Assembly (NCBI GenBank): GCA_014654775.1
Contig: JACVZW010000030.1
Coordinates: 1 to 64,000, forward strand
Direction: 5' to 3'
Length of the DNA: 64,000 nt
From: Paracoccaceae bacterium
GTDB lineage: Bacteria > Pseudomonadota > Alphaproteobacteria > Rhodobacterales > Rhodobacteraceae
How positions within the stretch are numbered: the first letter of the stretch is position 1; every line of letters begins with the position of its first letter. Shown one piece after another: positions 45,846-55,100 of this stretch. A program made the position numbers and the translations under genes. The notes beneath the pieces are model-generated. The model made no database searches. It worked only from the letters and a program-made list of their open reading frames with translations, and was not told the DNA's origin.

Positions 45846-46631
45846 ATGTCCATCCGCGTCACCGTCTGGGGCGAGAATGTCCACGAACGCAAGAACCGCA
45901 TCGTGGCGGACCTCTATCCCGAAGGCATGCATGCCACCATCGCCGCCGCCCTGAACCGCGACCCGGGCGTGACGGCCACCACGGTCACCCTGCAAGACCC
46001 CGACCACGGCCTGACGCAAGCGAAACTGGCGGAAACCGATGTCCTGATCTGGTGGGGCCATGCCGCCCATGGCGATGTGCAGGACAGCGTCGTCGACCGC
46101 GTCTGCGATGCTATCTGGTCCGGCATGGGCGCGATCTTCCTGCATTCCGCCCATTTCTCTAAACCTTTCAAGCGCTTGATGGGCAGCCCTTGCAACCTCA
46201 CCTGGCGCGAGGCGGGCGAACGCGAACGCCTCTGGCTCACCTCCCGCAACCACCCCATCGCCGCGGGCCTGCCCGACAGTTTCGAGTTGGAACACGAGGA
46301 GATGTATGGCGAACCCTTCGGCGTGCCCGAACCGATGGAGACCGTCTTCGTCTCGTGGTTCCAAGGGGGTGAGGTGTTCCGTTCCGGCCTCACTTACAAG
46401 CGCGGCGCGGGCAATGTTTTTTATTTCCGCCCCGGCCATGAAACCTATCCCACCTATCACGACGCCAATGTCCAGCGCGTGATCCTGAACGCGGTGAAAT
46501 GGGCCCATAACCCCGCCGCCCGCCTTGCCGATCCCAATGCCGCGCCGAATGTCCCGGTCGAGGTCGCGCCCGAACCCATCACCGAACGCGGCCCCCGCCT
46601 GCATCAAGCGGGCGAAGAGGGGTTCCGCTGA
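45846..46631 (+). CDS. ThuA-like domain protein (trehalose utilisation family)
   Basis: 261-residue protein with the class-I glutamine amidotransferase-like ThuA fold. Visible are VTVWGENVHE at the start, DVLIWWGHAAHG, GAIFLHSAHFSKPF and the C-terminal GNVFYFRPGHETYPTYHDANVQRVILNAVKW. ThuA proteins act with ThuB-type oxidoreductases in trehalose or related disaccharide catabolism. GGGAGGGG precedes the ATG. The stop overlaps the ATG of the following Gfo/Idh/MocA gene (TGATG). The true sugar substrate is unknown. Confidence 0.87.
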   Translation: MSIRVTVWGENVHERKNRIVADLYPEGMHATIAAALNRDPGVTATTVTLQDPDHGLTQAKLAETDVLIWWGHAAHGDVQDSVVDRVCDAIWSGMGAIFLHSAHFSKPFKRLMGSPCNLTWREAGERERLWLTSRNHPIAAGLPDSFELEHEEMYGEPFGVPEPMETVFVSWFQGGEVFRSGLTYKRGAGNVFYFRPGHETYPTYHDANVQRVILNAVKWAHNPAARLADPNAAPNVPVEVAPEPITERGPRLHQAGEEGFR

Positions 46632-47689
46632 TGCCCCGACCCCTCCGCCTTCTCATCCTCGGCACCGGAGGAATGGCCGCCAACCACGCGGAACAGTTCA
46701 GAAAAATCCGCGGCGTGGAGCTTGTCGGCGGAGTCGATACCCGCCCCGACCCGCTGGCCGCCTTCTGCGACCGCTTCGCCATTCCCCAGCGCTTCACCAG
46801 CCTTGACGACGCGCTGGCATGGGGCGCCTTCGACGCCGTCACCAACGTCACCCCGGACGCGGCCCACTACCCCACGACCCTGCCCTTGCTGGCCGCAGGC
46901 AAGCACGTGCTCTGCGAAAAGCCGCTCGCCACCAATGCCGCCCACGCGCAGGAAATGGCAGAAGCCGCCGCCCGCGCCGGTGTCGTCGCTATGGTCAACC
47001 TCAGCTATCGCAACGTCCCCGCCCTGCAAAAGGCCGCGCAGATGGTGGCCGAAGGCGCCATCGGCACGATCCGGCATCTGGAGGCGTCCTACCTGCAAAG
47101 CTGGCTCGTCCAGCCTGCCTGGGGCCCTTGGGACCAGCAGGTGCAATGGCTCTGGCGGCTGTCCACCGCGCATGGCTCAAAGGGCGTCTTGGGCGATGTG
47201 GGCATCCATATCCTCGATTTCGCGACCTTCGCGGCAGGCCTTGATGTCGCCGACATCTCCTGCCGCCTCGCCACCTTCGACAAGGCCCCCGGCGGCCGCA
47301 TCGGCGACTATGTCCTTGATGCCAATGACAGCGCCACGATCCAGCTGCGGCTGACGAACGGCGCGCTCGGCACCGTCACCGCCACCCGCTTCGCCACCGG
47401 CCACCTCAATGACCTGCGCCTCAGGCTGCATGGCGACAAGGGCGCGCTCGACGTGGCCTTCGAGAAAGGGAAAAGCCGCCTCAGCGCCTGCCTCGCCCCC
47501 GATCTGGAAAGCGCAACGTGGCGGCGCATCGCCTGCCCGCCCGTCCCCACGATCTACCGCCGCTTCGTCGCCGCGATCCGGGGCCAAGGCCCCGCCATCC
47601 CCGATTTCGCCCGCGCCGCACGTCTGCAACAGATGCTCGACCGCGCCGAAACCTCGCATGACGCAGGCGCCCGCGCCCTGCCCGTCTGA
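46631..47689 (+). CDS. Gfo/Idh/MocA family oxidoreductase
   Basis: 352-residue NAD(P)-dependent sugar oxidoreductase. The Rossmann fold starts LRLLILGTGGMAANH, the conserved EKPLATN is around residue 97, and the C-terminal alpha/beta domain has GDVGIHILD with the usual histidine. Translationally coupled to the ThuA-like gene, it is a likely ThuB-type partner. The substrate is not determined. Confidence 0.88.
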   Translation: MPRPLRLLILGTGGMAANHAEQFRKIRGVELVGGVDTRPDPLAAFCDRFAIPQRFTSLDDALAWGAFDAVTNVTPDAAHYPTTLPLLAAGKHVLCEKPLATNAAHAQEMAEAAARAGVVAMVNLSYRNVPALQKAAQMVAEGAIGTIRHLEASYLQSWLVQPAWGPWDQQVQWLWRLSTAHGSKGVLGDVGIHILDFATFAAGLDVADISCRLATFDKAPGGRIGDYVLDANDSATIQLRLTNGALGTVTATRFATGHLNDLRLRLHGDKGALDVAFEKGKSRLSACLAPDLESATWRRIACPPVPTIYRRFVAAIRGQGPAIPDFARAARLQQMLDRAETSHDAGARALPV

Positions 47690-47691
47690 CC

Positions 47692-49425
47692 TCAGGCCAT
47701 CCCAAACAGGAAGAGAAGCGGCATCATCCCCAGCAGAAGGCCAAGCGCATCGCCGGCCCCGCCGAGGTCGAGGTCATCATCCTCGTCTGCCGGGGAATCC
47801 TCGGGCATGGGCACCATCGGCAGGTCATCGTCCCCGCCATCCCCCGCCCCGGTATCCGGCAGCGTCGCCTGCAGCGCCACGAAATCCCCGTCGGTGAACC
47901 CCGCGATCTCGGCCAGCCCCGCATCGGTCTTGGCAAAGGCCACCCGCACCACCTCGCCGGGGGCGGAAAACCCAATCTGCACCCCGCCCGCGACCTGCTG
48001 CACCACCGCCCCCTGCCGCGCGCCCAGCGCGTAGCTTTCGCCTTCCGGGCTTTCATCGACACCGGGATTGTCGGGAATGCCAAAGCGCGTCATCCAATCC
48101 GCAGGCACCGCCGCCCACAGCGAATCCGCCGCCGCTTGCCGATAGACCGATCCCATCCCCGGCAGCTCCAGCCGAACCCCGCCCGGCACCACGGCATCCG
48201 CCGCCAGAAACACCACCAGCTTGTCGGCATTCTCGAACCCATAGGCCCAGACCGCATCCCCCGGCGCATTGGCCAGCCCGATGTCCAGCGCCCGCGTGCC
48301 GCCCACGCTTTCGGCCATCATGTCCAACATCCGCTGACCCACGAAATCCTGCGGCACGCCATGGATGTCGGTAAAGGATGTCCGCCCCGGATGGATCACG
48401 TCGGTGCCGTAAACCGCCGCCGCCGTCATCCCTTCCGCACCATATTCCGTCAGCATTTCAAGGATCAGGCGCGGGTGCTCCGCCCCGTAATCCCGCGCCG
48501 CCAGCGCGTCCTGCCAGAACTCTTCGAAGGCCGTCGTCGTGCGCCCGTCAAGGTCCACATCCCCCGGTCCCAGCGTCCCGCCCGCCGCCGCATCCGCCGC
48601 AAGGAAATCGCGCAGCGCCTCATCCCGCGTGTAGGACGCCACGCCCCAGGACCCCAGAAACAGCCCCGGCCCCTCTTGCCCCAGCGCCGCCAGTTCTGCG
48701 TGCCACGCATCCATCACCTCGGACACATCCTCGACCCGCCCGTCGATGCCCTCCGCCGTCACGGCAAAGCGATAGTGGATCACCTGATCCACAGCACGCA
48801 GCGACGCATCTGACAATTCCGCCCGGATCGCCGCATCCTCGGCAAGGTCGCGCCCGCCCTGCACGGCGATCTCCACGGCCATCCCGGTGGCGTTCACGCC
48901 CGGATCGGCCAGCGCCACCGAAATCTCCTGCACAAAGACCTCGGCCAACGCCCCATACTGCGTGGCCGCCAGCGCCGGATCGGGCATCGTCCCGTAGAAT
49001 TCGCTGCCCACCTGCAGGACCAAACGATCCGGCGCAGGCCCATACACACCGCCCAAAAGATCGCCCAGAAACCCCTGCAGATCACCGCGCAAACCCGCCT
49101 CGTCGCCCAGATAGCGCAGCGTCGGCAGCACCACCGCCAGCCCCGCCCCACGCGCCACAGCCTCGGCCATCATCTCGGCCAGATCGGGGCGCGGAAAGGC
49201 CGGGTTGAACAGGCCGGGATAATCAAGGCCATAACGATCGGGAAACATCTCGGCGATGAAACCGCCCGGCCAGACAACCATCCCGACCTGCTGATCGGCC
49301 AATTGTGCCTCAAACCGGGAAAAGCTGCGAAATCCGGTATAGAGATAGCCAAAGAAGTCCGGCCCCCATGTCCCCCCCGCAGCCACAGGGGCCGCAGCCC
49401 CCAGATCGAAGGTCATCGCCGTCAT
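47692..49425 (-). CDS. TIM-barrel-like protein with acidic linker and hydrophobic C-terminus
   Basis: 577-residue protein resembling a Rhodobacterales family often annotated as type I secretion protein. The first ~400 residues look like a glycoside-hydrolase-type barrel, with repeated Glu-ending strands (LQVGSEFYG, ILEMLTEYG) and aromatic-rich loops, followed by a beta-rich domain. Then comes an Asp/Glu-rich linker (about 525-555) and a hydrophobic end (GLLLGMMPLLFLFGMA). There are no RTX nonapeptides and no N-terminal signal peptide. ATG 49425 has GAGGCGG upstream. Enzymatic function is a guess from the fold pattern. Confidence 0.6.
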   Translation of the reverse strand: MTAMTFDLGAAAPVAAGGTWGPDFFGYLYTGFRSFSRFEAQLADQQVGMVVWPGGFIAEMFPDRYGLDYPGLFNPAFPRPDLAEMMAEAVARGAGLAVVLPTLRYLGDEAGLRGDLQGFLGDLLGGVYGPAPDRLVLQVGSEFYGTMPDPALAATQYGALAEVFVQEISVALADPGVNATGMAVEIAVQGGRDLAEDAAIRAELSDASLRAVDQVIHYRFAVTAEGIDGRVEDVSEVMDAWHAELAALGQEGPGLFLGSWGVASYTRDEALRDFLAADAAAGGTLGPGDVDLDGRTTTAFEEFWQDALAARDYGAEHPRLILEMLTEYGAEGMTAAAVYGTDVIHPGRTSFTDIHGVPQDFVGQRMLDMMAESVGGTRALDIGLANAPGDAVWAYGFENADKLVVFLAADAVVPGGVRLELPGMGSVYRQAAADSLWAAVPADWMTRFGIPDNPGVDESPEGESYALGARQGAVVQQVAGGVQIGFSAPGEVVRVAFAKTDAGLAEIAGFTDGDFVALQATLPDTGAGDGGDDDLPMVPMPEDSPADEDDDLDLGGAGDALGLLLGMMPLLFLFGMA

Positions 49426-49581
49426 TCACCGCCTCGTGGTCCAACCGGGGCTTCGCCCGACACCGCCCTTGCGAAAAGCGTGCCGCCCGCCATGACCAGA
49501 ACGCGTAACCCCGTGTCGCGGCTGGAACAGACCCGCGCCACGGCCCCCGCTTCACTCGGGCAAACGCAAAAGGGACCCACG

Positions 49582-50685
49582 ATGCGCATCACCCGCCTTG
49601 AAACCTTCGGCAACGAGTTCCTCGCCTTCGTGCGGGTCACCACAGAAGACGGCCTCACCGGCTGGGGTCAGGTGTCCACCTACAATGCCGATATCACGAC
49701 CGAAGTGTTCCATCGCCAGATCGCCCCGCACGCTTTGGGAACCGATGCCGAGAACCTTGCCGATACGCTGGCCCTGATCGGCGAGCGAGAGCACAAGTAT
49801 CCCGGTTCCTACCTCCGCCGTGCTATGGCGGGCCTCGACACAGCAATCTGGGACCTGCTGGGAAAGCGGGCCGGACAGCCCGTGGTGGCATTGCTGGGCG
49901 GCACCCCCGGCCCCCTGCGCGCCTATGCCTCCTCCATGAAGCGCGACATCACCCCAGCGGACGAGGCCGCGCGCTTCGTCCGCCTGCGCGACGAGAAGGG
50001 CTTCACCGCCTTCAAATGGCGCGTGGGCCGCGAATGCGGCCGCGACCTCGACGAATGGCCCGGCCGGACCGAAGAGGTGATCCCTACCGTGGCCCGCGCG
50101 CTGGGCGACGGGATCGACAAGCTTGTCGATGCCAATTCCTGCTACTCCCCCGCCCGCGCGATCGAGGTGGGCAAGCGCCTGCAGGACAACGGCATCGGCC
50201 ATTTCGAGGAACCCTGCCCCTATTGGGAATACGACCAGACCGCCGAGGTGCGCGCCGCGCTGGATCTTGACGTGACCGGCGGCGAACAGGACTGCGAATT
50301 CGCCACCTGGGCGCATATGATCGCGCGGCAGTCAGTCGACATCCTGCAGCCCGACGTAATGTATATGGGCGGCATCACCCGCACGCTCGAAGTGGCCCGC
50401 ATGGGCGCCGCCGCCGGTCTGCCCATCACGCCGCACGCGGCCAATCTCAGCCTCGTGACGATGTGTACGATGCACCTTCTGAAGGCCCTGCCGAATGCCG
50501 GCCGCTATCTGGAGTTTTCGATAGAAGGGCCGGACTACTATCCGTGGCAAGAGGGCCTCTTCCTCGGTGATCCCTACCGCGTCGTAGACGGCCACGTCAC
50601 CGTCCCCGACGCCCCCGGCTGGGGCGTGGAGATCAACCCCGACTGGCTTGCAGGCGCCCAATGGCGCGAGAGCGCGCTTGGCTGA
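49582..50685 (+). CDS. Enolase-superfamily dehydratase (mandelate racemase-like)
   Basis: 367-residue member of the mandelate racemase/muconate lactonising group. Likely metal ligands are D183 (VDANS), E209/E210 (FEEPC) and E235 (GGEQD). Candidate acid/base residues are K145 (FKWRVG) and H285 (TPHAAN), a Lys-Asp-Glu-Glu-His arrangement typical of sugar-acid dehydratases. The sugar acid is not identified. AAGGGA precedes ATG 49582. It is divergent from the TIM-barrel-like gene and is the last gene before the IS relic and the island. Confidence 0.87.
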   Translation: MRITRLETFGNEFLAFVRVTTEDGLTGWGQVSTYNADITTEVFHRQIAPHALGTDAENLADTLALIGEREHKYPGSYLRRAMAGLDTAIWDLLGKRAGQPVVALLGGTPGPLRAYASSMKRDITPADEAARFVRLRDEKGFTAFKWRVGRECGRDLDEWPGRTEEVIPTVARALGDGIDKLVDANSCYSPARAIEVGKRLQDNGIGHFEEPCPYWEYDQTAEVRAALDLDVTGGEQDCEFATWAHMIARQSVDILQPDVMYMGGITRTLEVARMGAAAGLPITPHAANLSLVTMCTMHLLKALPNAGRYLEFSIEGPDYYPWQEGLFLGDPYRVVDGHVTVPDAPGWGVEINPDWLAGAQWRESALG

Positions 50686-50689
50686 GGGG

Positions 50690-50857
50690 TCCGAGCTCCT
50701 CCGCGAAAATCGGACAGTGAGGGAAGCCATAATCTGACGTGTGCTGGTCTATACGAACGAGGAGATCAGGACATGAAGAAAGGGAGGAGCCATGACGCGG
50801 GGTTTAAGGTCCGCGTGGCGCTGGAAGCCGTGAAAGGCGAGCGCAGGGTATCGGGGG
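50690..50857 (+). mobile_element. IS3-family relic: left end and start of orfA
   Basis: A terminal-repeat-like stretch (GAAAATCGGACAG at about 50704-50716) precedes ATG 50773, which opens MKKGRSHDAGFKVRVALEAV and then KGERRVSG, the N-terminus of IS3-family OrfA transposase. Homology stops at about 50857, exactly where the stop codon of the cupin gene begins; the DDE orfB is absent. This is a dead fragment marking an old insertion and deletion. Confidence 0.8.
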
Positions 50858-51592
50858 TTATGACGCAGCGCTTGGAACGACAGAGCAGTAGATCTTGCGA
50901 AGATCAACCGTGCTGACCCAGTTTACGACGCAGCCCTTCGGGACGAAGAAGACGTCGCCCGCACGGTAAGTTCGCGGCGCTGCCCCCGCGACGGTCAGCG
51001 TCACCTCGCCCGTCAAAAGGTACATCAGCTCATGCCGGCCAAAGGTCACAGGGATCCGTGCATAGGGTGTTGTCGCCCAGATGGCGACCGAGAATTGGCC
51101 GGAGGCATCGGCATAGAACAGCTTCTCCGATTGCTGCGGCGCCGCGCCAATCAGGATGGCAGCGGACGGCCCGTCAGAGGGGGTCAGGGGGGCCTCGGGG
51201 TCTATTGTCAGCGGAATAGTGGCGGAGGGGTCAGTTATGCCGTTCTCGAAGATCACATAGATTTTGCGCACAGTTTCCGGCTGATCCCAGGTGCAATCCA
51301 ACCCCTTAGGGATAAAGAAGCTGTCCCCGGCCCGCACCGTCTCGCTGCGGCCGTCGGGCAGCCGGATGATAACGCAGCCTTCCAGCAGGATCATGAATTC
51401 GTCCACCGGATAGGGACCAGACGCCGCGACAAACGGGGTAGCAGACCACAGCCCGACAGTAACCCCGTCATCGGGTGCCGAAAACACCTCGATCCCGCGC
51501 AGTTCGGGCTGGCCAGAGGCTAGCTCTTCGGGAGGCAGAGGGTCCAGCAGTGGCCATTCGCCGGAGTGGTGAAGTTCAACGATACCCGTCAT
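50858..51592 (-). CDS. Bicupin protein
   Basis: 244-residue protein with two cupin units. Unit 1 (about 30-110) contains PVDEFMILLEGCVIIRLPDG and VRAGDSFFIPKG. Unit 2 (about 150-240) contains FGRHELMYLLTGEVTLTVAG and YRAGDVFFVPKGC. Both carry the cupin Gx5-Hx-E and Gx5-P-type features, and the pattern resembles DUF861/EutQ-like cupins. Function unknown. ATG 51592 has GAGAAG upstream. The 312-bp gap behind it to tRNA-Cys holds no other gene. Its stop codon sits at the broken edge of an IS3 relic. Confidence 0.75.
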   Translation of the reverse strand: MTGIVELHHSGEWPLLDPLPPEELASGQPELRGIEVFSAPDDGVTVGLWSATPFVAASGPYPVDEFMILLEGCVIIRLPDGRSETVRAGDSFFIPKGLDCTWDQPETVRKIYVIFENGITDPSATIPLTIDPEAPLTPSDGPSAAILIGAAPQQSEKLFYADASGQFSVAIWATTPYARIPVTFGRHELMYLLTGEVTLTVAGAAPRTYRAGDVFFVPKGCVVNWVSTVDLRKIYCSVVPSAAS

Positions 51593-51904
51593 GGCTGTCT
51601 TCTCGCATGCTGATCTTGCCCCAAGAATTATCCCTTCGACGGCCCCCGGCCAAGACCGGGTCGGCTTCTTTGTCACGGGCCCTTCCCAGGCCTGCTGCCA
51701 GTTTCGTGGACAGGCGGCTAGGGCAACCCTGCCTTTGGGTCGAACTCAACCGGACCCAGCAAATGCTCAGATGCACGAAGGCAGCACGAATCTCTCCGGC
51801 CCAAACGCGGCTCTAGAGACCGGAGCGTGAATAGAACTGTAAACGCCCCTATAAACGGCGGTAGGTGCTGCGCGGCAAAAATGCCCTAAGTGATTGATTT
51901 AGCT

Positions 51905-51978
51905 TGGAGGCGGGTACCGGAATCGAACCGGTCTTCACGGATTTGCAATCCGCTGCGTAACCTCTCCGCCAACCCGCC
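51905..51978 (-). tRNA. tRNA-Cys (anticodon GCA)
   Basis: 74 nt including encoded CCA. The acceptor stem is GGCGGGT/ACCCGCC with discriminator U, as usual for tRNA-Cys. The anticodon stem encloses TTGCAAA, giving anticodon GCA, and the T arm is CCGGTTCGATTCCGG. It lies between the bicupin gene and the large glycosyltransferase gene, inside the lower-G+C island, and could have served as integration site, although I found no repeated 3' tRNA fragment. Confidence 0.97.
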
Positions 51979-51997
51979 GGTCTCCAGAGGTGGCGCG

Positions 51998-52026
51998 TGA
52001 TTAGGCGATAGCGCTTTCGGACGCAA
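51998..52026 (-). promoter_or_regulatory. Promoter of tRNA-Cys
   Basis: Minus strand -35 TTGCGT (52021-52026), 17-bp spacer, -10 TAATCA (51998-52003), ending 19 bp before the tRNA 5' end. Confidence 0.5.
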
Positions 52027-52167
52027 GGGGGGAGGGTTGGCGAATGTTCGCCCGCTCGGGACATCTTGCAAGCCGCTGAGGAGGGGAATAGCGTAGCGGT
52101 GTGGCGAGTGTTTTGGTGTGTGTGTGCAAGGTTGGAAAAAGCGGGCGGCTTGATTAACCTCCCTTCT

Positions 52168-55100
52168 GTGTCGGGATGTGCCCTGCATGCCGTTGTCATC
52201 AGTTGGGACGGTATGCACGATCCGGCCAGTGTCATCGCGGATGGGCTAGCCCCGTCCGTATCCTGCTTGGACGTTGTCTATTCCAATACCTCAGACAGCC
52301 GTGAGACGGGCAGTGGTCGCTGGCATGCCGTTTCCCAAAGCTGGTTCTATGGCTGGAAGTTCCGCAAGGCGCTGGACCTGTTTCTGGCGGACACCGCAAC
52401 CACCCATCTCCTGATCGTCAGTGCGGATGCGACCTACGCTGACTGGTCCTCTCTCGCCCAACGCGCGGCAAAAATCCTGGGCAAAGACCCCGATATGGGC
52501 GTCTGGTCCCCGGATCTGGACCGTTCGCCTTGGCCGACATCAAAGGTGGCCCTAGCTCGACCCGGTGTAGATGGCTGCGTGGACGTCATCCAAACCGATG
52601 GCGTTGTATGGGCCATTTCCGCGCATATTGCGACCATGCTTTCCTCACTCAGTTATGAGAAGAACAATCTCGGCTGGGGCATCGACTGGGCCGCGATGCG
52701 GATTGCCCGCAAGGCCGGCCTCCGGATCTGCCGCGACCTGACCTGCGCCATCCAGCATCCCGAATCACGCGGTTATGACCCCGAGCAAGCAAGGCTCCAG
52801 ATGAATGCCTTCCTGAAGCAACTGCCAAAGGCGGATCAGGACTGGATCCGCCAGACCCGAGCCCGGCTCGCGAGCTCCGCAAGGGGCACGGCCGATCGAC
52901 CTTCGCCCACAGGACAAGAGTTCGTGATGCAGCAGCCTTTCCAGCCTTCGACACAAACCCCAATCTGCGAGACTCACTGCCTCGACGGGAGCGTCTTCAT
53001 CGGTACGAACACCCCCATCGATGGCTGGGATGTCTTTGTTCGGTCAGGAAATGAGGAGATTGCCTTCGAACGCATCTCGGACCCGGTCATGTCGGGAAAG
53101 CTCGATCGCCTGCTTCCTTTCGATACGGAAGCTGTGGGCATAGTCGAGATATCTCTAAACGGCCATGGCGCGTGGCAGGTCGAAGCATGGGAGACGCTGC
53201 GGATCGCTTTTCCGGTCGAAATGGCGGATGAAGAGATGATCATCCCCGTGACCTTGCCCGTCAGCCTAGGTCAGGCGGAAAGCGCGCGCCGCTTCACGGC
53301 GCGGCTCGCTGTGCATCGGGGACGAGGCAACGTCGTTCTTCGAGTCATGTCCGAAGACGGGCACACACTCCAGACAAGCGAAGTACCATTCGGTGCAGGT
53401 TTCAAAGGGGGGACGTCTCCCGACGGTTACCAATGGATCAGCCTGCCAGTGCCAGACGCACCGCCTAATAGCATCTTCCAAGTAGAGGTGTCCTTCCTCG
53501 GGGCGGCGGAAGTCAGTTCGTCCGATCCCTACGTTTTCTTCGTTGCCGACCCGAGGCTCGAGTCGCCTAGACTGGTAGGTCTCGCCCATTCTCGTTCTTA
53601 CGCGCACAGGGTCGGACCGCAGGATCCCGAACACTGGTATTGTGCCCATCTACCGTTCTCGATGCTGGCATCCGCACGCGCACCCCGGCTGTGCGCGCCT
53701 TTTCAGCCCGAACAGCGCCTTTATCCCTCTAACGCCGTCCAGGTCACCCTCTCCAGGGACTTCGGACATTTGCTCGAGATCAACAGCTCGGATGAGTTCC
53801 ACGGGTTTCTGTGGATCAATGGAGAAGCGGCTTTTCCCGTACACCTCCTGCCGGGACAAAACGTTATCCGCTTCCCTCCCCGCTTCATGACAGGTGAGCA
53901 AGCACTGCTCCAACTTCGTGACACCGCAGGAATGCAGATCATTTGGCAGGACTGGACCGTGCTAAAGCGGCAACTGACCAGCCTAGACCACCTGCAAAGG
54001 GAAAGCCGAAAACCCTATGCAGCGGATCTCTTTCCGCAGACGGCCTATCGCTATCAGGCCTTGCGCGCACATTGCGCGATGGGTTCGCCAGCCGAGATCA
54101 TCGTCCAACTCGATACGGCGATCGAGGCGTTGGAGGCAGGACATGACGCGCTGACCTTGAAGCCTCTCCGCTTCACCGAAGTCGAAAAACCCGACGTCTC
54201 GGTCGTCATCCCGGCCCATAACAAGGTTAAGGTCACCTATGCTGCGCTCTGCGCACTTCTCTTGGCGTGGAACAAGGCATCTTTCGAGGTGATCGTCGTC
54301 GATGACGCTTCCACCGACGAAACCAAGTCCCTTGAAGACCTCGTTGAAGGCATCACCGTCCTGCACAATGAAACACCAGAGCGCTTCATTAAGGCCTGCA
54401 ATGCAGGGGTAGCGATCGCACGAGGGACATATGTTGTCCTGTTGAACAACGATACCGAACCAACCGTCGGCTGGCTGGACGCGCTCATTGACGCCTTCAA
54501 CCGCTTTGACCGAGTCGGCCTCGTCGGTTCCCGTCTCCTCTACCCTGACGGCCGCCAGCAAGATGCTGGCGGGATTGTTTGGGGTAATGGGGACCCATGG
54601 AACTACGGGCGCCTCGAAAACCCATGGGAGCCCCGCTTCAGCTATGCCCGCCAGGCCGATTATCTGTCTGGTGCCGCCCTGATGACCACTCGCACGATAT
54701 GGGAGCATGTCGGCGGTCTGTCATCCTATCTTGAACCGATGTACTTCGAAGACACGGACTTTGCCTTCAAGATCCGTGAGGCTGGCTTCACGACATGGTA
54801 CATTCCCTCCTCTGTCGTCTACCATTACGAAGGCCTGACGAGCGGAACGGATACTGCTTCAGGGTTCAAGCGCTTTCAGGAAGTCAATCGGCCCAAATTC
54901 AAGCGCCGCTGGGCGAAGGCCTTCACCGGTTCGCCCAAACCTGGAACCGCACCAGATCTGGAAAAGGACCGCGGGATCGTAGGCCGCATCCTCTTTGTGG
55001 ACTACACCACCCCCACACCCGACAGAGACGCCGGCAGCTATGCCGCCCTGCAGGAAATCCGGCTGGTTCAGTCCTTGGGCTACAAGGTGACATTCCTGCC

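Noticed and set aside
52066-52167. N-terminal extension of the large glycosyltransferase from TTG 52066
   Set aside because: The extra ~34 residues (Cys/Trp-rich, no Shine-Dalgarno) do not look like protein; a start near 52150-52168 is more likely though unproven.
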